From Angustibacter luteus (GTDB lineage: Bacteria > Actinomycetota > Actinomycetes > Actinomycetales > Angustibacteraceae), in the NCBI RefSeq assembly GCF_039541115.1, contig NZ_BAABFP010000007.1, positions 460,290-524,289 on the forward strand: 64,000 nt of DNA, given 5' to 3'. The position numbers were made by a program, and so were the translations under genes. Below are positions 1 to 9,426 of this stretch, piece after piece. A model generated the notes under the pieces. It did not search any database. It was not told the DNA's origin and saw only the letters and a list, made by a program, of their open reading frames with translations. How positions within the stretch are numbered: the stretch's first letter is position 1; each line of letters starts with the position of its first letter.

Positions 1-1
1 C

Positions 2-580
2 GAGCACTGCAACGGCCGCGGCATCATCGTGCACGCCGACCCCGTGCAGTCCAAGAGCAACGGCAGCAAGGGCGGCGGTGAGTCCGACAAGGGCGACAGC
101 GGTCGCGGGGACAGCGGCCGCGGTGACAGCGGTCGGGGGGAGAGCGGGAAGGGTGACGCGAACCGCGGCGCCAAGGGTGAGGGTTCCGGCCGCTCGCGCC
201 GCGGTCGGGGCAAGGGCCAGGACGCCGAGCCCGCCGCACCGGCCCAGCCGCCGGCGCCGCCCCGCCAGCCGATCCCGGCCGGACTCGTCGCCTCGCTCGC
301 ACACCACCACGACCACGAGCACCCCGAAGGTGAGCAGGTCGAGGCCCAGGCTGCCGAGGCGCAGCCTGCCGAGGCGCAGCCCGACGCACAGCCTGCCGAG
401 GCCCAGCCTGCGGACGTCCAGGCCGTTGAGACGGAGGGGCAGTCTGCCGAGCAGTTTCCGGTGGCTGAAGAGACTCCGGTGGCCGAGGCGCCGGTGACGC
501 AGGCTCCTGTGGCGAAGGCCCCCCGGCGGCGTCGTCGGGCGTCCGCTCCGGCCGGTCCGCCGGTCGCGACCACCGACTGA
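2..580 (+). CDS. rne: Ribonuclease E/G, C-terminal part (5' truncated)
   Basis: The reading frame is open at the window's left edge, so only the last 192 residues are present. It begins with a C-x-G-R-G segment (EHCNGRGIIVH) resembling the zinc-link and small-domain end of the RNase E/G family, endoribonucleases for rRNA maturation and mRNA decay. The rest is a low-complexity tail: Gly/Asp/Ser/Arg repeats (GRGDSGRGDSGRG), an Arg/Lys-rich patch, a His-rich stretch (HHHDHEH), and Ala/Glu/Gln/Pro repeats (AEAQPAEAQP). Disordered tails of this kind serve as RNA and partner scaffolds in actinobacterial RNase E. Position upstream of rplU–rpmA–obgE is the normal actinobacterial order, although a protease and a phosphoesterase gene intervene here. 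Identification rests on the short conserved segment plus context. Confidence 0.8.
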   Translation, partial: EHCNGRGIIVHADPVQSKSNGSKGGGESDKGDSGRGDSGRGDSGRGESGKGDANRGAKGEGSGRSRRGRGKGQDAEPAAPAQPPAPPRQPIPAGLVASLAHHHDHEHPEGEQVEAQAAEAQPAEAQPDAQPAEAQPADVQAVETEGQSAEQFPVAEETPVAEAPVTQAPVAKAPRRRRRASAPAGPPVATTD

Positions 581-592
581 AGCGGTCCACCC

Positions 593-642
593 AAGATCGC
601 GGTGAGCACGCGCCCCCTGTGGCGCGTGCTCGCCGCGATCTT
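593..642 (+). terminator. Hairpin terminator after rne
   Basis: A 22-bp stem (593-614 with 621-642, one G-U pair) encloses the 6-base loop CCCTGT, 12 bases after the rne stop. There is no T-run, as is common in GC-rich terminators. A second stem (615-625 with 650-660) uses part of the same bases and is mutually exclusive with it. Confidence 0.75.
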
Positions 643-772
643 GCGCGTTGCGCCACAGGGAAGATCCTTCGCGGATCCCGCTATTGGGATCTCTTGCACG
701 CAAGCCTCCATAGTGTAACTATTCGGGCGGTTCGACCGTTCCGGGACCCACCCGGCGCGGAGACCTTCTCGA

Positions 773-3709
773 ATGGGGGCGGGCATGAGGCCTGCAGTTC
801 GGCATCGCAGCACGATCCTCGTGGCGACGGGAGCGTTGGCCGTCAGCACGGTCCTCGTCCCCGGCGTCGCGGCCGCAGCAGGTTCTCCCGGGCCCGCGTC
901 GCCCTTGTCCAGCGGCGCCTCGACCGCGCTGGGCAAGGCGGCTTCGGACGGTGACGTCGACGTCCGCGTGCCGAGCACCCGCGTCCAGCGCAACGTCGCC
1001 ACCCAGCGCGAGGCCAAGGCCGCTGCCCGCACGGACGTCAAGAAGCTCCGCTCGTCGCTGGGCGGTCAGGGCGTCCTGGATGTCGACGCCCTGACCGGCA
1101 CACCGCGCCAGGTGACCAAGGTCGACGGCTTCCTGACCGGCCCGAGCCGGACCGCGGCCAAGGACGTCGCGCTGGGCTACGTGCGCACCAACTCGGGCGT
1201 CTTCCGGCTCTCCGCGGCCGACCTCGAGCACCTGACCCTGACCCGGGACTACGTCGACGTCGCCGGCACCCACCACCTGACCTGGCAGCAGACCGCCGGT
1301 GGCCTTAGCCTGTTCGGCAACGGGCTGAAGGCGAACGTCGCCAAGGACGGTCGACTGATCAGCGTCCTCGGCTCCCCGGTCCCCGGCCTGTCCGCCCCGG
1401 CCACGCTCTCCGGCCCGGACCTGGCCAGCGCCAGGTCGGCCATCGGATCCGCCCGCAAGGACCTCGGTGAGCGCTCGCTGACCCCGGCCAAGGGCGACGA
1501 GGCGACCCCGGTGCTCTTCCAGTCACCGGGCGGCACGCGCCGGGCCTGGCAGGTCGTGACCATGGGCGCGGACAGGCCGTCCCTGCACGTCCTGGACGCC
1601 GAGACCGGGCGCACGCTGTACCGGATCTCGCTCAGCTCGGACGCCAACGCGCCCGCTGCCAAGGCGAAGCCGGCCACCGCCCTGGTGTTCGAGAACTACC
1701 CGGGCGCCCCGAAGGGCGGGACGGCCAAGAAGGTCGACCTCAGCGCTCCCGGCTGGCTCGCCGCCGGGTCGGTGTCGCTGTTCGGCAACAACGCGCACAC
1801 CTACACCGACGTGAACGACGACAACGCGGCCGGCGCGGCGGAAGAGGTCACCACGCAGGGCGCGAACAGCTTCCAGTTCCCGCTGGTCCGCGCGTTCCCG
1901 GCGGACGAGCCGCCGTGCACCTCGTGGATCTGCACCTGGGACCCGGGCACGGCGCGTTCGTGGGCGGCCAACCGGCAGCGCACGGCGACGAACAACTTCT
2001 TCCTGGTGAACAAGTACCACGACCACCTGGCGGCCAAGCCGATCGGCTTCACCGAGGCGGCCGGCAACTTCCAGCTGGTCAACAAGAGCGGCCAGGGCCA
2101 GGGCGGGGACCCGGTGCTCGACGAGCCGCTGGACGGCGCGTCCACGGCCGCCGGCCTGCCGGACGCCGACCACATCGACAACGCCAACATGAGCACCCCG
2201 CCGGACGGGCAGTCCCCGCGGATGCAGATGTACCTGTTCCACGAGCCCGGCACCAGCTACCCGGACGAGGACCCGTTCATCGCGGTCAGCGGCGCGGACG
2301 AGGCCGACATCGTGTTCCACGAGTACACCCACGGCCTGTCCAACCGACTGGTCACCGACACCTCGGGCGCCGGTGCGCTGAACTCGGCGCAGTCCGGGGC
2401 GATGGGTGAGGCGTGGTCCGACTGGTACGCGTTCGACCTGCTGAACAACGAGGGACTGGCCAAGGACACCGCCAAGCCGGGCGAGGTCCGGGTCGGCGAC
2501 TACGTCGGCACCGGCAACGACCTGATCCGCACCCAGCCGCTGGACTGCCCGGTGGGCGTCGTCGACGCCGCGTGCCCGGGCCGGCCGAACGCCGGAGCCG
2601 GCGGCTACACCTACGGCGACATGGGCCACATCAGCAGCCGCGGCGCCGAGGTGCACGCGGACGGCGAGATCTGGGGCGAGACGTTGTGGGACATCCGCAC
2701 CGCCCTCGGCAGCAAGCTCACCGAGTCGCTGGTGACCCGCGGGATGGAGCTGTCGCCCCCCGAGCCCTCGATGCTCGACATGCGCAACTCGATCCTGCAG
2801 GCCGACCTGGTGCTGCACAACGGGAGCCACGCCAAGAAGCTCTGGAAGCTGTTCGCCACCCGTGGCATGGGCTACTTCGCGGGGACGACGAGTGCCAACG
2901 ACACCGCTCCCGTCGAGGACTTCCAGGTCCCGCCGACGGGCACGCCGAACGCCAGCCTGAACGGCGTCGTCACCTCCGCGGGCCAGGGCACCCCCGTCCA
3001 GGGCGCGACGGTCGTCTTCGGCGGCCACGCCTCCGGCTTCGCCGGCGACCTCGCGGCCACGACGGACGCCACGGGTCACTACACGATCACCGGGTTCTTC
3101 CCGGGTCGCTACCCCGACGTGATCGCCGGCGGCCCCGGCTACCTGCCGCAGGTCAAGACGCTGTCGCTGCACCAGGGTCCGAACACGCAGAACTGGGCCG
3201 TGGTCCGCAACTGGGCCCAGTCGAGCGGCGGGGCGAGCATCACCGAGACCAACGACGACACGGGCGCACCGTTCGGGTGCGGGGCCGCGGCGCTGATCGA
3301 CGGTTCGCAGGGCGTCGGCTGGTCCGCGTTCCTGCCCGAGGCCGGTCAGGACGTGCACGCCGTCGTCCAGCTGCCGGCGTCGGTCAACGTGTCGTCCGTG
3401 CAGGTCGACCCGTCCGGCACCTGTGGTGACGACATCTCGGCATCGACGGGTGACTACCGGTTCGAGACCTCCACCGACGGCACCACGTGGACGGTCGCGG
3501 CCACGGGTCACTTCACGCCGGCGCAGATCCACACGCTGGCCACCGTCCCGCTCACGGCGGGGTCGACGTCCGGCGTGCGGTACGTGCGGCTGGTGCTGCT
3601 CGGCACCCAGACCGGCGACTTCGGGGTCAACTGCACCACCGTGGTCACCTCGGGCTGCGTCTTCATCGACGCCTCTGAGCTGGTCGTGCAGGGCGTGCCG
3701 GCCGCCTAG
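773..3709 (+). CDS. Secreted M36 (fungalysin-type) zinc metalloprotease
   Basis: Predicted 978-residue exported protease. A basic start and hydrophobic core (ATGALAVSTVLVPGVAAAA) form a signal peptide. An FTP-type propeptide spans roughly residues 50-260. The catalytic domain carries HEYTHGLSNR, with zinc ligands H516 and H520 and catalytic E517, and a downstream GEIWGE with E632 as probable third ligand, the M36 arrangement. After about residue 720 come a carboxypeptidase-regulatory-like beta domain (SLNGVVTSAGQGTPVQGATV) and a discoidin-like C-terminal domain, suggesting attachment to a substrate or cell surface. The ATG at 773 has GGAG ten bases upstream; ATG 785 is a close alternative. 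It stands alone between two hairpin terminators. The family hydrolyses proteins extracellularly; the substrate is unknown. Confidence 0.9.
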   Translation: MGAGMRPAVRHRSTILVATGALAVSTVLVPGVAAAAGSPGPASPLSSGASTALGKAASDGDVDVRVPSTRVQRNVATQREAKAAARTDVKKLRSSLGGQGVLDVDALTGTPRQVTKVDGFLTGPSRTAAKDVALGYVRTNSGVFRLSAADLEHLTLTRDYVDVAGTHHLTWQQTAGGLSLFGNGLKANVAKDGRLISVLGSPVPGLSAPATLSGPDLASARSAIGSARKDLGERSLTPAKGDEATPVLFQSPGGTRRAWQVVTMGADRPSLHVLDAETGRTLYRISLSSDANAPAAKAKPATALVFENYPGAPKGGTAKKVDLSAPGWLAAGSVSLFGNNAHTYTDVNDDNAAGAAEEVTTQGANSFQFPLVRAFPADEPPCTSWICTWDPGTARSWAANRQRTATNNFFLVNKYHDHLAAKPIGFTEAAGNFQLVNKSGQGQGGDPVLDEPLDGASTAAGLPDADHIDNANMSTPPDGQSPRMQMYLFHEPGTSYPDEDPFIAVSGADEADIVFHEYTHGLSNRLVTDTSGAGALNSAQSGAMGEAWSDWYAFDLLNNEGLAKDTAKPGEVRVGDYVGTGNDLIRTQPLDCPVGVVDAACPGRPNAGAGGYTYGDMGHISSRGAEVHADGEIWGETLWDIRTALGSKLTESLVTRGMELSPPEPSMLDMRNSILQADLVLHNGSHAKKLWKLFATRGMGYFAGTTSANDTAPVEDFQVPPTGTPNASLNGVVTSAGQGTPVQGATVVFGGHASGFAGDLAATTDATGHYTITGFFPGRYPDVIAGGPGYLPQVKTLSLHQGPNTQNWAVVRNWAQSSGGASITETNDDTGAPFGCGAAALIDGSQGVGWSAFLPEAGQDVHAVVQLPASVNVSSVQVDPSGTCGDDISASTGDYRFETSTDGTTWTVAATGHFTPAQIHTLATVPLTAGSTSGVRYVRLVLLGTQTGDFGVNCTTVVTSGCVFIDASELVVQGVPAA

Positions 3710-3719
3710 CGGCCACGCG

Positions 3720-3774
3720 AGGACCAGCGGGGCGTGCCCGGCGCGAGAGCGTCAGGCACGCCCCGGCTGGTCCT
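3720..3774. terminator. Bidirectional terminator between convergent genes
   Basis: Arms 3720-3738 and 3755-3774 are complementary over about 19 bp with one bulged base. It lies 10 bases after the protease stop, and its right arm is the last codons of the opposite-strand phosphoesterase gene, so one hairpin can serve both transcripts. Confidence 0.75.
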
Positions 3775-4105
3775 TGGTCAGGTGCATCAACCAGTCGTCG
3801 CCCGTGTGGATCAGGGCGTAGCGGCGCTCGTCCCGCTGACCGTGCAGGACCAGCACGATGCGTCGCTCGTCGCGCGACTCCTGCTCCCACCAGCCGGTGT
3901 CGGCGATGGACTTGTCGGCGTCGGTGTACGTCAGGTGGTCCATGTCGTGGTCCGGGACGGCGACCGCCAACCGGTTCTTGGACGGCGAGTCCGGCAGGCC
4001 GCGGGGCAGCGCCCAGGAGCGCAGCACGCCGCCCTCCTCGAGCCGCAGGTCGAAGTGGTGGCGCGGCTTGTGGTGCTCGTGCAGCACGAAAGCGGGTCGG
4101 TCCAC
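3752..4105 (-). CDS. Stand-alone LigD-type 3'-phosphoesterase domain
   Basis: 117-residue protein consisting only of the DNA ligase D 3'-phosphoesterase (PE) domain. The hallmark [18 protein letters not shown] segment near the N-terminus carries the conserved His/Asp/Arg residues, followed by the typical [13 protein letters not shown] stretch. PE enzymes trim 3'-phosphate or ribonucleotide ends of DNA before ligation in bacterial end joining. No ligase, polymerase or Ku gene lies next to it, so this is a single-domain version. GTG at 4105 is preceded by a CAGGCT box six bases upstream, suggesting a leaderless mRNA. The 3' end is shared with the bidirectional terminator. Some annotations call such proteins 'ATP-dependent DNA ligase'; the ligase domain is absent. 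Confidence 0.85.
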   Translation of the reverse strand: MDRPAFVLHEHHKPRHHFDLRLEEGGVLRSWALPRGLPDSPSKNRLAVAVPDHDMDHLTYTDADKSIADTGWWEQESRDERRIVLVLHGQRDERRYALIHTGDDWLMHLTKDQPGRA

Positions 4106-4111
4106 CCGCCC

Positions 4112-4117
4112 AGCCTG
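4112..4117 (-). promoter_or_regulatory. -10 box of a leaderless promoter (phosphoesterase)
   Basis: CAGGCT on the minus strand, six bases before the GTG at 4105. No separate ribosome binding site is seen. Confidence 0.45.
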
Positions 4118-4179
4118 CCCGTTCAGCGCCGCGCGCGCCCGTCCTCGTCACCCTCGCGCAGGGGTGCTCGGTGGCCGGT

Positions 4180-4210
4180 TTGACCCGGACCCGGGGCCTC
4201 GCGGTATCCT
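4180..4210 (+). promoter_or_regulatory. Candidate rplU-rpmA promoter
   Basis: TTGACC (4180-4185) and TATCCT (4205-4210) with a 19-base spacer, longer than ideal. A GC hairpin follows at once (4219-4225 with 4231-4237), leaving a roughly 105-base untranslated leader before rplU that might carry ribosomal-protein feedback control; that role is inference. Confidence 0.5.
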
Positions 4211-4322
4211 GAGTGGTCGGCGCGCCACGTGCGCGCCTCCCCGAGCGTGTGCCAGTGCGACCCCGGTCGCTGCCGGTTGGTCGTGCCCGGTCCCCCCGAA
4301 CGACGAGAGAAGTGAGCTTCAG

Positions 4323-4631
4323 GTGTACGCGATCGTCCGCGCTGGCGGCCGTCAGGAGAAGGTGTCCGTCGGCGACATTCTGGTCATCGACAAGATCGAG
4401 GGCAAGGCTGGTGACACCCTCGAGCTCGCCCCGCTCCTCCTCGTCGACGGCGCGACCGTGACCACCGACGCCAAGAAGCTGGCCAAGGTCAAGGTCACCG
4501 CCGAGTTCGTGCGGGCCGAGAAGGGCCCGAAGATCACGATCATGAAGTTCAAGAACAAGACCGGGTACCGCAAGCGCCAGGGTCACCGCCAGAAGCTCAC
4601 CCGCGTCAAGGTCACCGGCATCGAGGCCTGA
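4323..4631 (+). CDS. rplU: 50S ribosomal protein L21
   Basis: 102 residues, the normal length for L21, a 23S rRNA-binding protein of the large subunit. The start [18 protein letters not shown], the central KVKVTAEFV and the C-terminal [16 protein letters not shown] are family hallmarks. GTG at 4323 is the start because the conserved sequence begins there and a GAGAAG-like ribosome site lies just upstream. It is followed after 46 bases by rpmA, the usual L21-L27 operon, and then by obgE beyond a terminator. Confidence 0.98.
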   Translation: MYAIVRAGGRQEKVSVGDILVIDKIEGKAGDTLELAPLLLVDGATVTTDAKKLAKVKVTAEFVRAEKGPKITIMKFKNKTGYRKRQGHRQKLTRVKVTGIEA

Positions 4632-4677
4632 GCCCCGCGCTCGTCCTCACACACACCCAGAACAAGGCAGGCACCTC

Positions 4678-4932
4678 ATGGCACACAAGAAGGGCGCGTC
4701 CTCCACGCGCAACGGTCGGGACTCCAACTCCCAGCGCCTCGGCGTGAAGCGCTACGGCGGCCAGGTCGTCGGTGCGGGCGAGATCATCGTCCGCCAGCGG
4801 GGCACCCACTTCCACCCGGGCGACGGCGTCGGCCGTGGCGGCGACGACACGCTGTTCGCGCTGGTCGAGGGTGCGGTGACGTTCGGTACCAAGCGTGGTC
4901 GCCGCGTCGTCAGCGTGCTGCCGCCGGCCTGA
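4678..4932 (+). CDS. rpmA: 50S ribosomal protein L27
   Basis: 84 residues. The N-terminus [18 protein letters not shown] is the flexible extension that reaches the peptidyl transferase centre, followed by the conserved [10 protein letters not shown] and [10 protein letters not shown]. There is no cleavable N-terminal presequence of the Firmicutes type. Second gene of the rplU-rpmA operon; ATG at 4678 follows a GGCAGG-like site. A strong terminator 22 bases downstream separates it from obgE. Confidence 0.98.
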   Translation: MAHKKGASSTRNGRDSNSQRLGVKRYGGQVVGAGEIIVRQRGTHFHPGDGVGRGGDDTLFALVEGAVTFGTKRGRRVVSVLPPA

Positions 4933-4954
4933 CCGGCCGCACCAAGATCTCTCG

Positions 4955-4988
4955 CGAGGGGGTGGGCCGATGACGGCCCACCCCCTCG
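4955..4988 (+). terminator. Terminator after rpmA
   Basis: Perfect 14-bp stem (4955-4968 with 4975-4988) around the 6-base loop GATGAC, followed by TGGCATG rather than a T-run. It lies between rpmA and obgE. Confidence 0.8.
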
Positions 4989-5048
4989 TGGCATGTCCAG
5001 CCCAGCCACCCAGCCCGTAAGGGCTCCGCACCACCCAGGAGGCCAGCG

Positions 5049-6581
5049 ATGACGTCGTTCGTCGACCACGTCGTGCTGCACGTCTCCGCCGGGGACGGTG
5101 GGCACGGCTGCGCCTCGATCCACCGCGAGAAGTTCAAGCCGCTCGGCGGTCCGGACGGCGGGAACGGGGGCCGCGGCGGGGACGTCGTCCTCGTCGTCGA
5201 CCCGAGCACCACGACGCTGCTGGACTACCACCACAGCCCGCACCGCAAGGCCGCCAACGGCAAGCCCGGTCAGGGCTCGCACCGCAGCGGCGCCGAGGGC
5301 GGCGACATCGAGCTGGCCGTGCCGCTGGGCACCGTGGTGAAGGACGCCACGGGCGAGGTGCTGGCCGACCTGGTGACGGCGGGCGAGCGCTTCGTCGTGG
5401 CCCGCGGCGGCCGAGGTGGCCTCGGCAACGCGGCGCTGGCCTCGGCCCGGCGCAAGGCGCCCGGTTTCGCGCTGCTCGGCGAGCCCGGCGACGGCGGGGA
5501 CGTCGTCCTGGAGCTCAAGTCGCTGGCGGACGTCGCGCTGGTCGGCTACCCGAGCGCCGGCAAGTCCAGCCTGGTGGCGGCCATGTCCGCCGCGCGGCCG
5601 AAGATCGCCGACTACCCGTTCACCACGCTGGTGCCGAACCTCGGTGTCGTGCAGGCAGGCGACGTGCGGTTCACCATGGCTGACGTCCCCGGGCTGATCC
5701 CGGGCGCGAGCGAGGGCAAGGGTCTGGGGCTGGAGTTCCTGCGGCACGTGGAGCGCTGCTCCGTGCTGGTGCACGTGATCGACTGCGCCACGCTCGACCC
5801 GGGCCGCGACCCGCTCACCGACCTGGACGTCATCGAGGCCGAGCTCGCCGCCTACACGATCGACGAGACGCTCGGCGGCCGTCCGCTGCAGGAGCGCCCG
5901 CGGGTCATCGTGCTGAACAAGGCGGACGTCCCCGACGCCGTCGAGCTGGCGGACATGGTCCGGCCCGACCTGGAGGCCCGCGGCGTCGCCGTCCACGTCG
6001 TCAGCGCCGCCACCCACCAGGGCCTGCGCGAGCTGGGCTTCGCGCTCGCCGCGATGGTCCAGGCCGACCGGGACGCGCGAGTCGTCGACGTGGCCCCACG
6101 GATCGTGCTGCGGCCCAAGGCCGTCGACGACACCGGCTTCGTCGTGCACGCCGAGAACACCGCCGACGGGCCGCGCTTCCGGATCGTCGGCGAGCGCCCG
6201 CAGCGCTGGGTGCGGCAGACCGACTTCGCCAACGAGGAGGCCGTCGGCTACCTCGCGGACCGGCTGGCGCGGCTGGGTGTCGAGGAGGCGCTGTTCAAGA
6301 AGGGCGCCACCCCGGGCGCCGAGGTGCTCATCGGTGTCGGCGACGACGCCGTCGTGTTCGACTGGGAGCCCACGATGAGCGCGGGCGCCGAGCTGCTCGC
6401 CGGCCCGCGCGGCACCGACGTGCGGGTCTCGGGGGACGACGTCCGGCCCACCCGGGCCGACAAGCGCGAGGCCCTGGAGCGGCTGCGGGACGCCCGCGAG
6501 AGCGCCCGCGAGGAGCTCGCCGCCGAACGCAAGGCCGGCCGCTGGACCGACCCAGAGGCCGACCCCGTCGAGGACGCCTGA
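5049..6581 (+). CDS. obgE: Obg family GTPase
   Basis: 510 residues. An N-terminal glycine-rich Obg fold ([15 protein letters not shown] type) is followed by the GTPase domain with P-loop GYPSAGKSS at 166-174, DVPG for G3 and NKAD at 290-293 for G4. A C-terminal OCT-like domain follows, plus a charged tail of Arg/Glu/Ala repeats. Obg/CgtA proteins bind the 50S subunit and link ribosome assembly to growth and stress. ATG at 5049 follows CAGGAGG, a good ribosome site. The gene follows rpmA and precedes proB, the standard actinobacterial arrangement. Confidence 0.97.
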   Translation: MTSFVDHVVLHVSAGDGGHGCASIHREKFKPLGGPDGGNGGRGGDVVLVVDPSTTTLLDYHHSPHRKAANGKPGQGSHRSGAEGGDIELAVPLGTVVKDATGEVLADLVTAGERFVVARGGRGGLGNAALASARRKAPGFALLGEPGDGGDVVLELKSLADVALVGYPSAGKSSLVAAMSAARPKIADYPFTTLVPNLGVVQAGDVRFTMADVPGLIPGASEGKGLGLEFLRHVERCSVLVHVIDCATLDPGRDPLTDLDVIEAELAAYTIDETLGGRPLQERPRVIVLNKADVPDAVELADMVRPDLEARGVAVHVVSAATHQGLRELGFALAAMVQADRDARVVDVAPRIVLRPKAVDDTGFVVHAENTADGPRFRIVGERPQRWVRQTDFANEEAVGYLADRLARLGVEEALFKKGATPGAEVLIGVGDDAVVFDWEPTMSAGAELLAGPRGTDVRVSGDDVRPTRADKREALERLRDARESAREELAAERKAGRWTDPEADPVEDA

Positions 6582-6600
6582 CCATGACCGGCACGCGGCG

Positions 6601-7737
6601 ATGAGCGGGTCTGCCGCGTCGCTGCGCGCCCGCGCGGACCTGCGCACGGCCGGGCGGATCGTGGTGAAGGTGGGCTCGAGCTCGCTGACCACCTCCGAGG
6701 GCAAGGTGGACGACGAGCGGGTGCTCGCGCTGGTCGACGCCCTGGCCGTCCGGCGCGCCGCCGGCACCGAGGTGGTGCTGGTGTCCTCGGGCGCGATCGC
6801 CGCCGGGCTAGACCCGCTCGGGCTGCCGAGGCGCCCCCGTGACCTGGCCACCCAGCAGGCGGCGGCCAGCGTCGGTCAGGGCCTGCTGGTGGCCCGGTAC
6901 ACGGCGGCGTTCGGCCGGCACGGCATCGGCGTCGGGCAGGTCCTGCTCACCGCCGAGGACGTGATCCGCCGCACCCACTACGTGAATGCCCGGCGCACCC
7001 TCTACCGGCTGCTGCAGCTCGGCGTGGTGCCCGTGGTGAACGAGAACGACACCGTGGCCACCGACGAGATCCGGTTCGGCGACAACGACCGGCTCGCCGC
7101 GCTCGTCGCCCACCTGGTGCACGCGGACGCGCTCGTGCTGCTCACCGACGTCGACGGGCTGTACGACCGGGCGCCGTCGAAGCCGGGCGCGCGCCGGATC
7201 GACGTCGTCGCCGGCCCGCAGGACCTGGCCGGGGTGTCGCTGGGCACCCCGGGCAGCCGGATCGGCACGGGCGGCATGGTGACCAAGGTCGAGGCGGCGT
7301 CGATCGCGACGACCGCGGGCATCGCCACGGTGCTCACGAGCGCGGCCCAGGTGGCGCCGGCGCTGGAGGGTCAGGACGTCGGCACCTGGTTCGCGCCGAC
7401 CGGCTCGCGGCGGGCCAGCCGGCTGCTCTGGCTCGCCCACGCGAGCCTGGCTCGGGGGCGGCTCGTGCTGGACGACGGGGCGGTCGCGGCGGTGGTCGAG
7501 CGCCGCATGTCGCTGCTCCCGGCCGGATTGGTGTCCGTCGAAGGGCAGTTCGACGCCGGAGATCCGGTAGACCTGTGTGATCAAAAGGGTCACGTCGTGG
7601 CCCGCGGACTGGTGAACTATGGAGCGGGGGAGCTACCCGGCCTGCTGGGGCGCTCCACGCACGAGCTTGCTGCCGAGCTCGGACCCGCCTACGAGCGCGA
7701 GGTCGTCCACCGCGACGACCTGGTGCTGCTGCACTGA
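6601..7737 (+). CDS. proB: Glutamate 5-kinase
   Basis: 378 residues: an amino-acid kinase domain (IVVKVGSSSLT near 21-31; VNENDTVATDEIRFGDND for substrate binding) and a C-terminal PUA domain from about residue 285. It phosphorylates glutamate in the first step of proline synthesis, and the next enzyme, ProA, is encoded two genes downstream. The start ATG lies 19 bases after the obgE stop and has no obvious strong ribosome site; a 6-codon reading frame beginning at 6584 ends with an ATGA overlap on this start, which may be coincidental coupling. Confidence 0.96.
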   Translation: MSGSAASLRARADLRTAGRIVVKVGSSSLTTSEGKVDDERVLALVDALAVRRAAGTEVVLVSSGAIAAGLDPLGLPRRPRDLATQQAAASVGQGLLVARYTAAFGRHGIGVGQVLLTAEDVIRRTHYVNARRTLYRLLQLGVVPVVNENDTVATDEIRFGDNDRLAALVAHLVHADALVLLTDVDGLYDRAPSKPGARRIDVVAGPQDLAGVSLGTPGSRIGTGGMVTKVEAASIATTAGIATVLTSAAQVAPALEGQDVGTWFAPTGSRRASRLLWLAHASLARGRLVLDDGAVAAVVERRMSLLPAGLVSVEGQFDAGDPVDLCDQKGHVVARGLVNYGAGELPGLLGRSTHELAAELGPAYEREVVHRDDLVLLH

Positions 7738-7772
7738 GCACGCCGAAAGGGCGTGCGATTGGGGAGGACCGC

Positions 7773-8144
7773 GTGGCGAGAGGCGTCGACGGCACATCGA
7801 CGAGCGGACTGCCGCTGTGGCACGTCACGCTCACGGTGGCGGGGGAGGCGGTGACGGCCGCCGAGCTGCGCACGGGGCTCGAGCGCCTCGTCGAGGAACG
7901 GCCCTTCATGCTCGCCGTCAAGTACTCGGCCGACCGCGCCGAGCTGCGGTACTGGGACGAGGCCGAGGACGTCGACGACGCCGCGGCGCTCGCCCTGCGG
8001 ATCTGGGGGGACCACCGGGCGAGCTGCGAGCTGCCGGCCTGGCGGGTCGTCGGCATCGAGGTGATCGACCGCGAGACCGTGCACGTGCGCGGCGTCGAGC
8101 GCCCGCAGACGCCGCTGATCGTCGCCGGCGTCGCCCCCTTCTGA
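7773..8144 (+). CDS. Conserved actinobacterial protein between proB and proA
   Basis: 123 residues, no signal peptide or membrane segment. It mixes beta strands (LPLWHVTLTVAGEAV) with an acidic middle (DEAEDVDDAAALALRIWGDH) and ends in a beta stretch (RVVGIEVIDRETVHVRG). Proteins of this kind recur between proB and proA in actinobacteria, but no function is established to my knowledge. GTG at 7773 is supported by GGGGAGG five bases upstream. It lies 35 bases after proB and 23 bases before proA, though proA also appears to have its own promoter. Confidence 0.75.
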   Translation: MARGVDGTSTSGLPLWHVTLTVAGEAVTAAELRTGLERLVEERPFMLAVKYSADRAELRYWDEAEDVDDAAALALRIWGDHRASCELPAWRVVGIEVIDRETVHVRGVERPQTPLIVAGVAPF

Positions 8145-8155
8145 CCCGTCCCGCG

Positions 8156-8161
8156 TAGCCT
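8156..8161 (+). promoter_or_regulatory. -10 box of a leaderless proA promoter
   Basis: TAGCCT lies exactly six bases before the proA ATG (8168). No Shine-Dalgarno sequence lies between them. Confidence 0.55.
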
Positions 8162-8167
8162 GGGCGC

Positions 8168-9424
8168 ATGGATGTCCTCGCGGCCTGCCGCAACGCGAAG
8201 CTCGCCAGTCGCGCCGTCCGCCCGCTGACCCGCGCCGACAAGGACGCGCTGCTGCTCGCGATGGCCGACGCGCTCGTGGACCAGACCGCGGTGATCGTGC
8301 GCGCCAACGACGAGGACGTCGCCCGTGGCCGCGCGGAGGGGCTGTCCGAGGGACTGGTCGACCGGCTCCGGCTGGACGACGACCGGGTCGCCGCCGTGGC
8401 CCAGGCCCTGCGCGACCTGGCCGCGCTGCCCGACCCGGTCGGCGAGGTGGTCCGTGGTGAGCGCCTCGCCAACGGCCTCGAGGTGCGCCAGACCCGGGTG
8501 CCGATGGGCGTCGTCGCGATGGTCTACGAGGCCCGTCCGAACGTCACGGTGGATGCCGCCGGGCTCGCCCTGAAGAGCGGCAACGCGGTGGTGCTGCGCG
8601 GTGGATCCGCTGCGGCGCAGTCGAATGCGGCGCTCGTCGCGGTGCTGCGGTCCGTGCTGTCAGACGCCGGACTGCCGCCCGACGCGGTCACCCTGATCGA
8701 CGGCGGCGGACGCGAGGCGGTCAAGCACCTGATGACCGCGCGCGGGCTGGTCGACGTGCTGATCCCGCGCGGTGGCGCAGAGCTGATCCGCACCGTGGTC
8801 GAAGGCTCGACGGTGCCGGTCATCGAGACGGGGGTCGGCAACTGTCACGTGTACGTCGACGCCGCTGCTGACCTCGAGCGTGCCCTGGCCATCGCGCTGA
8901 ACTCCAAGACCCACCGGCCCAGCGTGTGCAACGCGGCCGAGACGCTGCTGGTGCACGAGTCCGTGGCGGGCTCGTTCCTGGCTGCGGCCATCCCCGCGCT
9001 GGACGCCGCCGGGGTCACGTTGCACGGGGACTCGCAGACGGTGCGGGCCGGCCTGGCCGCCGGGATCGACGTCGTCGCGGCGGACGACGAGGACTGGGCC
9101 CGCGAGTACCTCTCGCTCGACCTCGCCGTCCGGGTGGTCGAGAGCCTGGACGACGCGATCGCGCACATCGACCGCTGGTCCAGCGGCCACACGGAGGCGA
9201 TCGTCACCGACGACCTCACGGCGAGCCGCCGCTTCGTCGCGGCCGTCGACTCGGCTGCCGTCATGGTGAACGCCTCGACCCGGTTCACCGACGGCGGCCA
9301 GCTCGGCCTGGGCGCCGAGATCGGCATCTCCACGCAGAAGCTGCACGCCCGTGGGCCGATGGGCCTCGCCGAGCTGACCACCACGACGTGGGTGGTCACC
9401 GGCGAGGGTCACGTCCGGGACTGA
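8168..9424 (+). CDS. proA: Glutamate-5-semialdehyde dehydrogenase
   Basis: 418 residues, usual length for ProA. It reduces glutamyl-5-phosphate with NADPH to the semialdehyde, the second step of proline synthesis after ProB. Visible signatures are the N-terminal [32 protein letters not shown], and the catalytic cysteine C254 in [18 protein letters not shown] at 8168 begins the conserved region. Expression may come from its own leaderless promoter as well as from proB read-through. Confidence 0.97.
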   Translation: MDVLAACRNAKLASRAVRPLTRADKDALLLAMADALVDQTAVIVRANDEDVARGRAEGLSEGLVDRLRLDDDRVAAVAQALRDLAALPDPVGEVVRGERLANGLEVRQTRVPMGVVAMVYEARPNVTVDAAGLALKSGNAVVLRGGSAAAQSNAALVAVLRSVLSDAGLPPDAVTLIDGGGREAVKHLMTARGLVDVLIPRGGAELIRTVVEGSTVPVIETGVGNCHVYVDAAADLERALAIALNSKTHRPSVCNAAETLLVHESVAGSFLAAAIPALDAAGVTLHGDSQTVRAGLAAGIDVVAADDEDWAREYLSLDLAVRVVESLDDAIAHIDRWSSGHTEAIVTDDLTASRRFVAAVDSAAVMVNASTRFTDGGQLGLGAEIGISTQKLHARGPMGLAELTTTTWVVTGEGHVRD

Positions 9425-9426
9425 CC

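Noticed and set aside
6584-6604. Short coupled leader frame before proB
   Set aside because: Six codons with no ribosome site or amino acid bias; probably chance.
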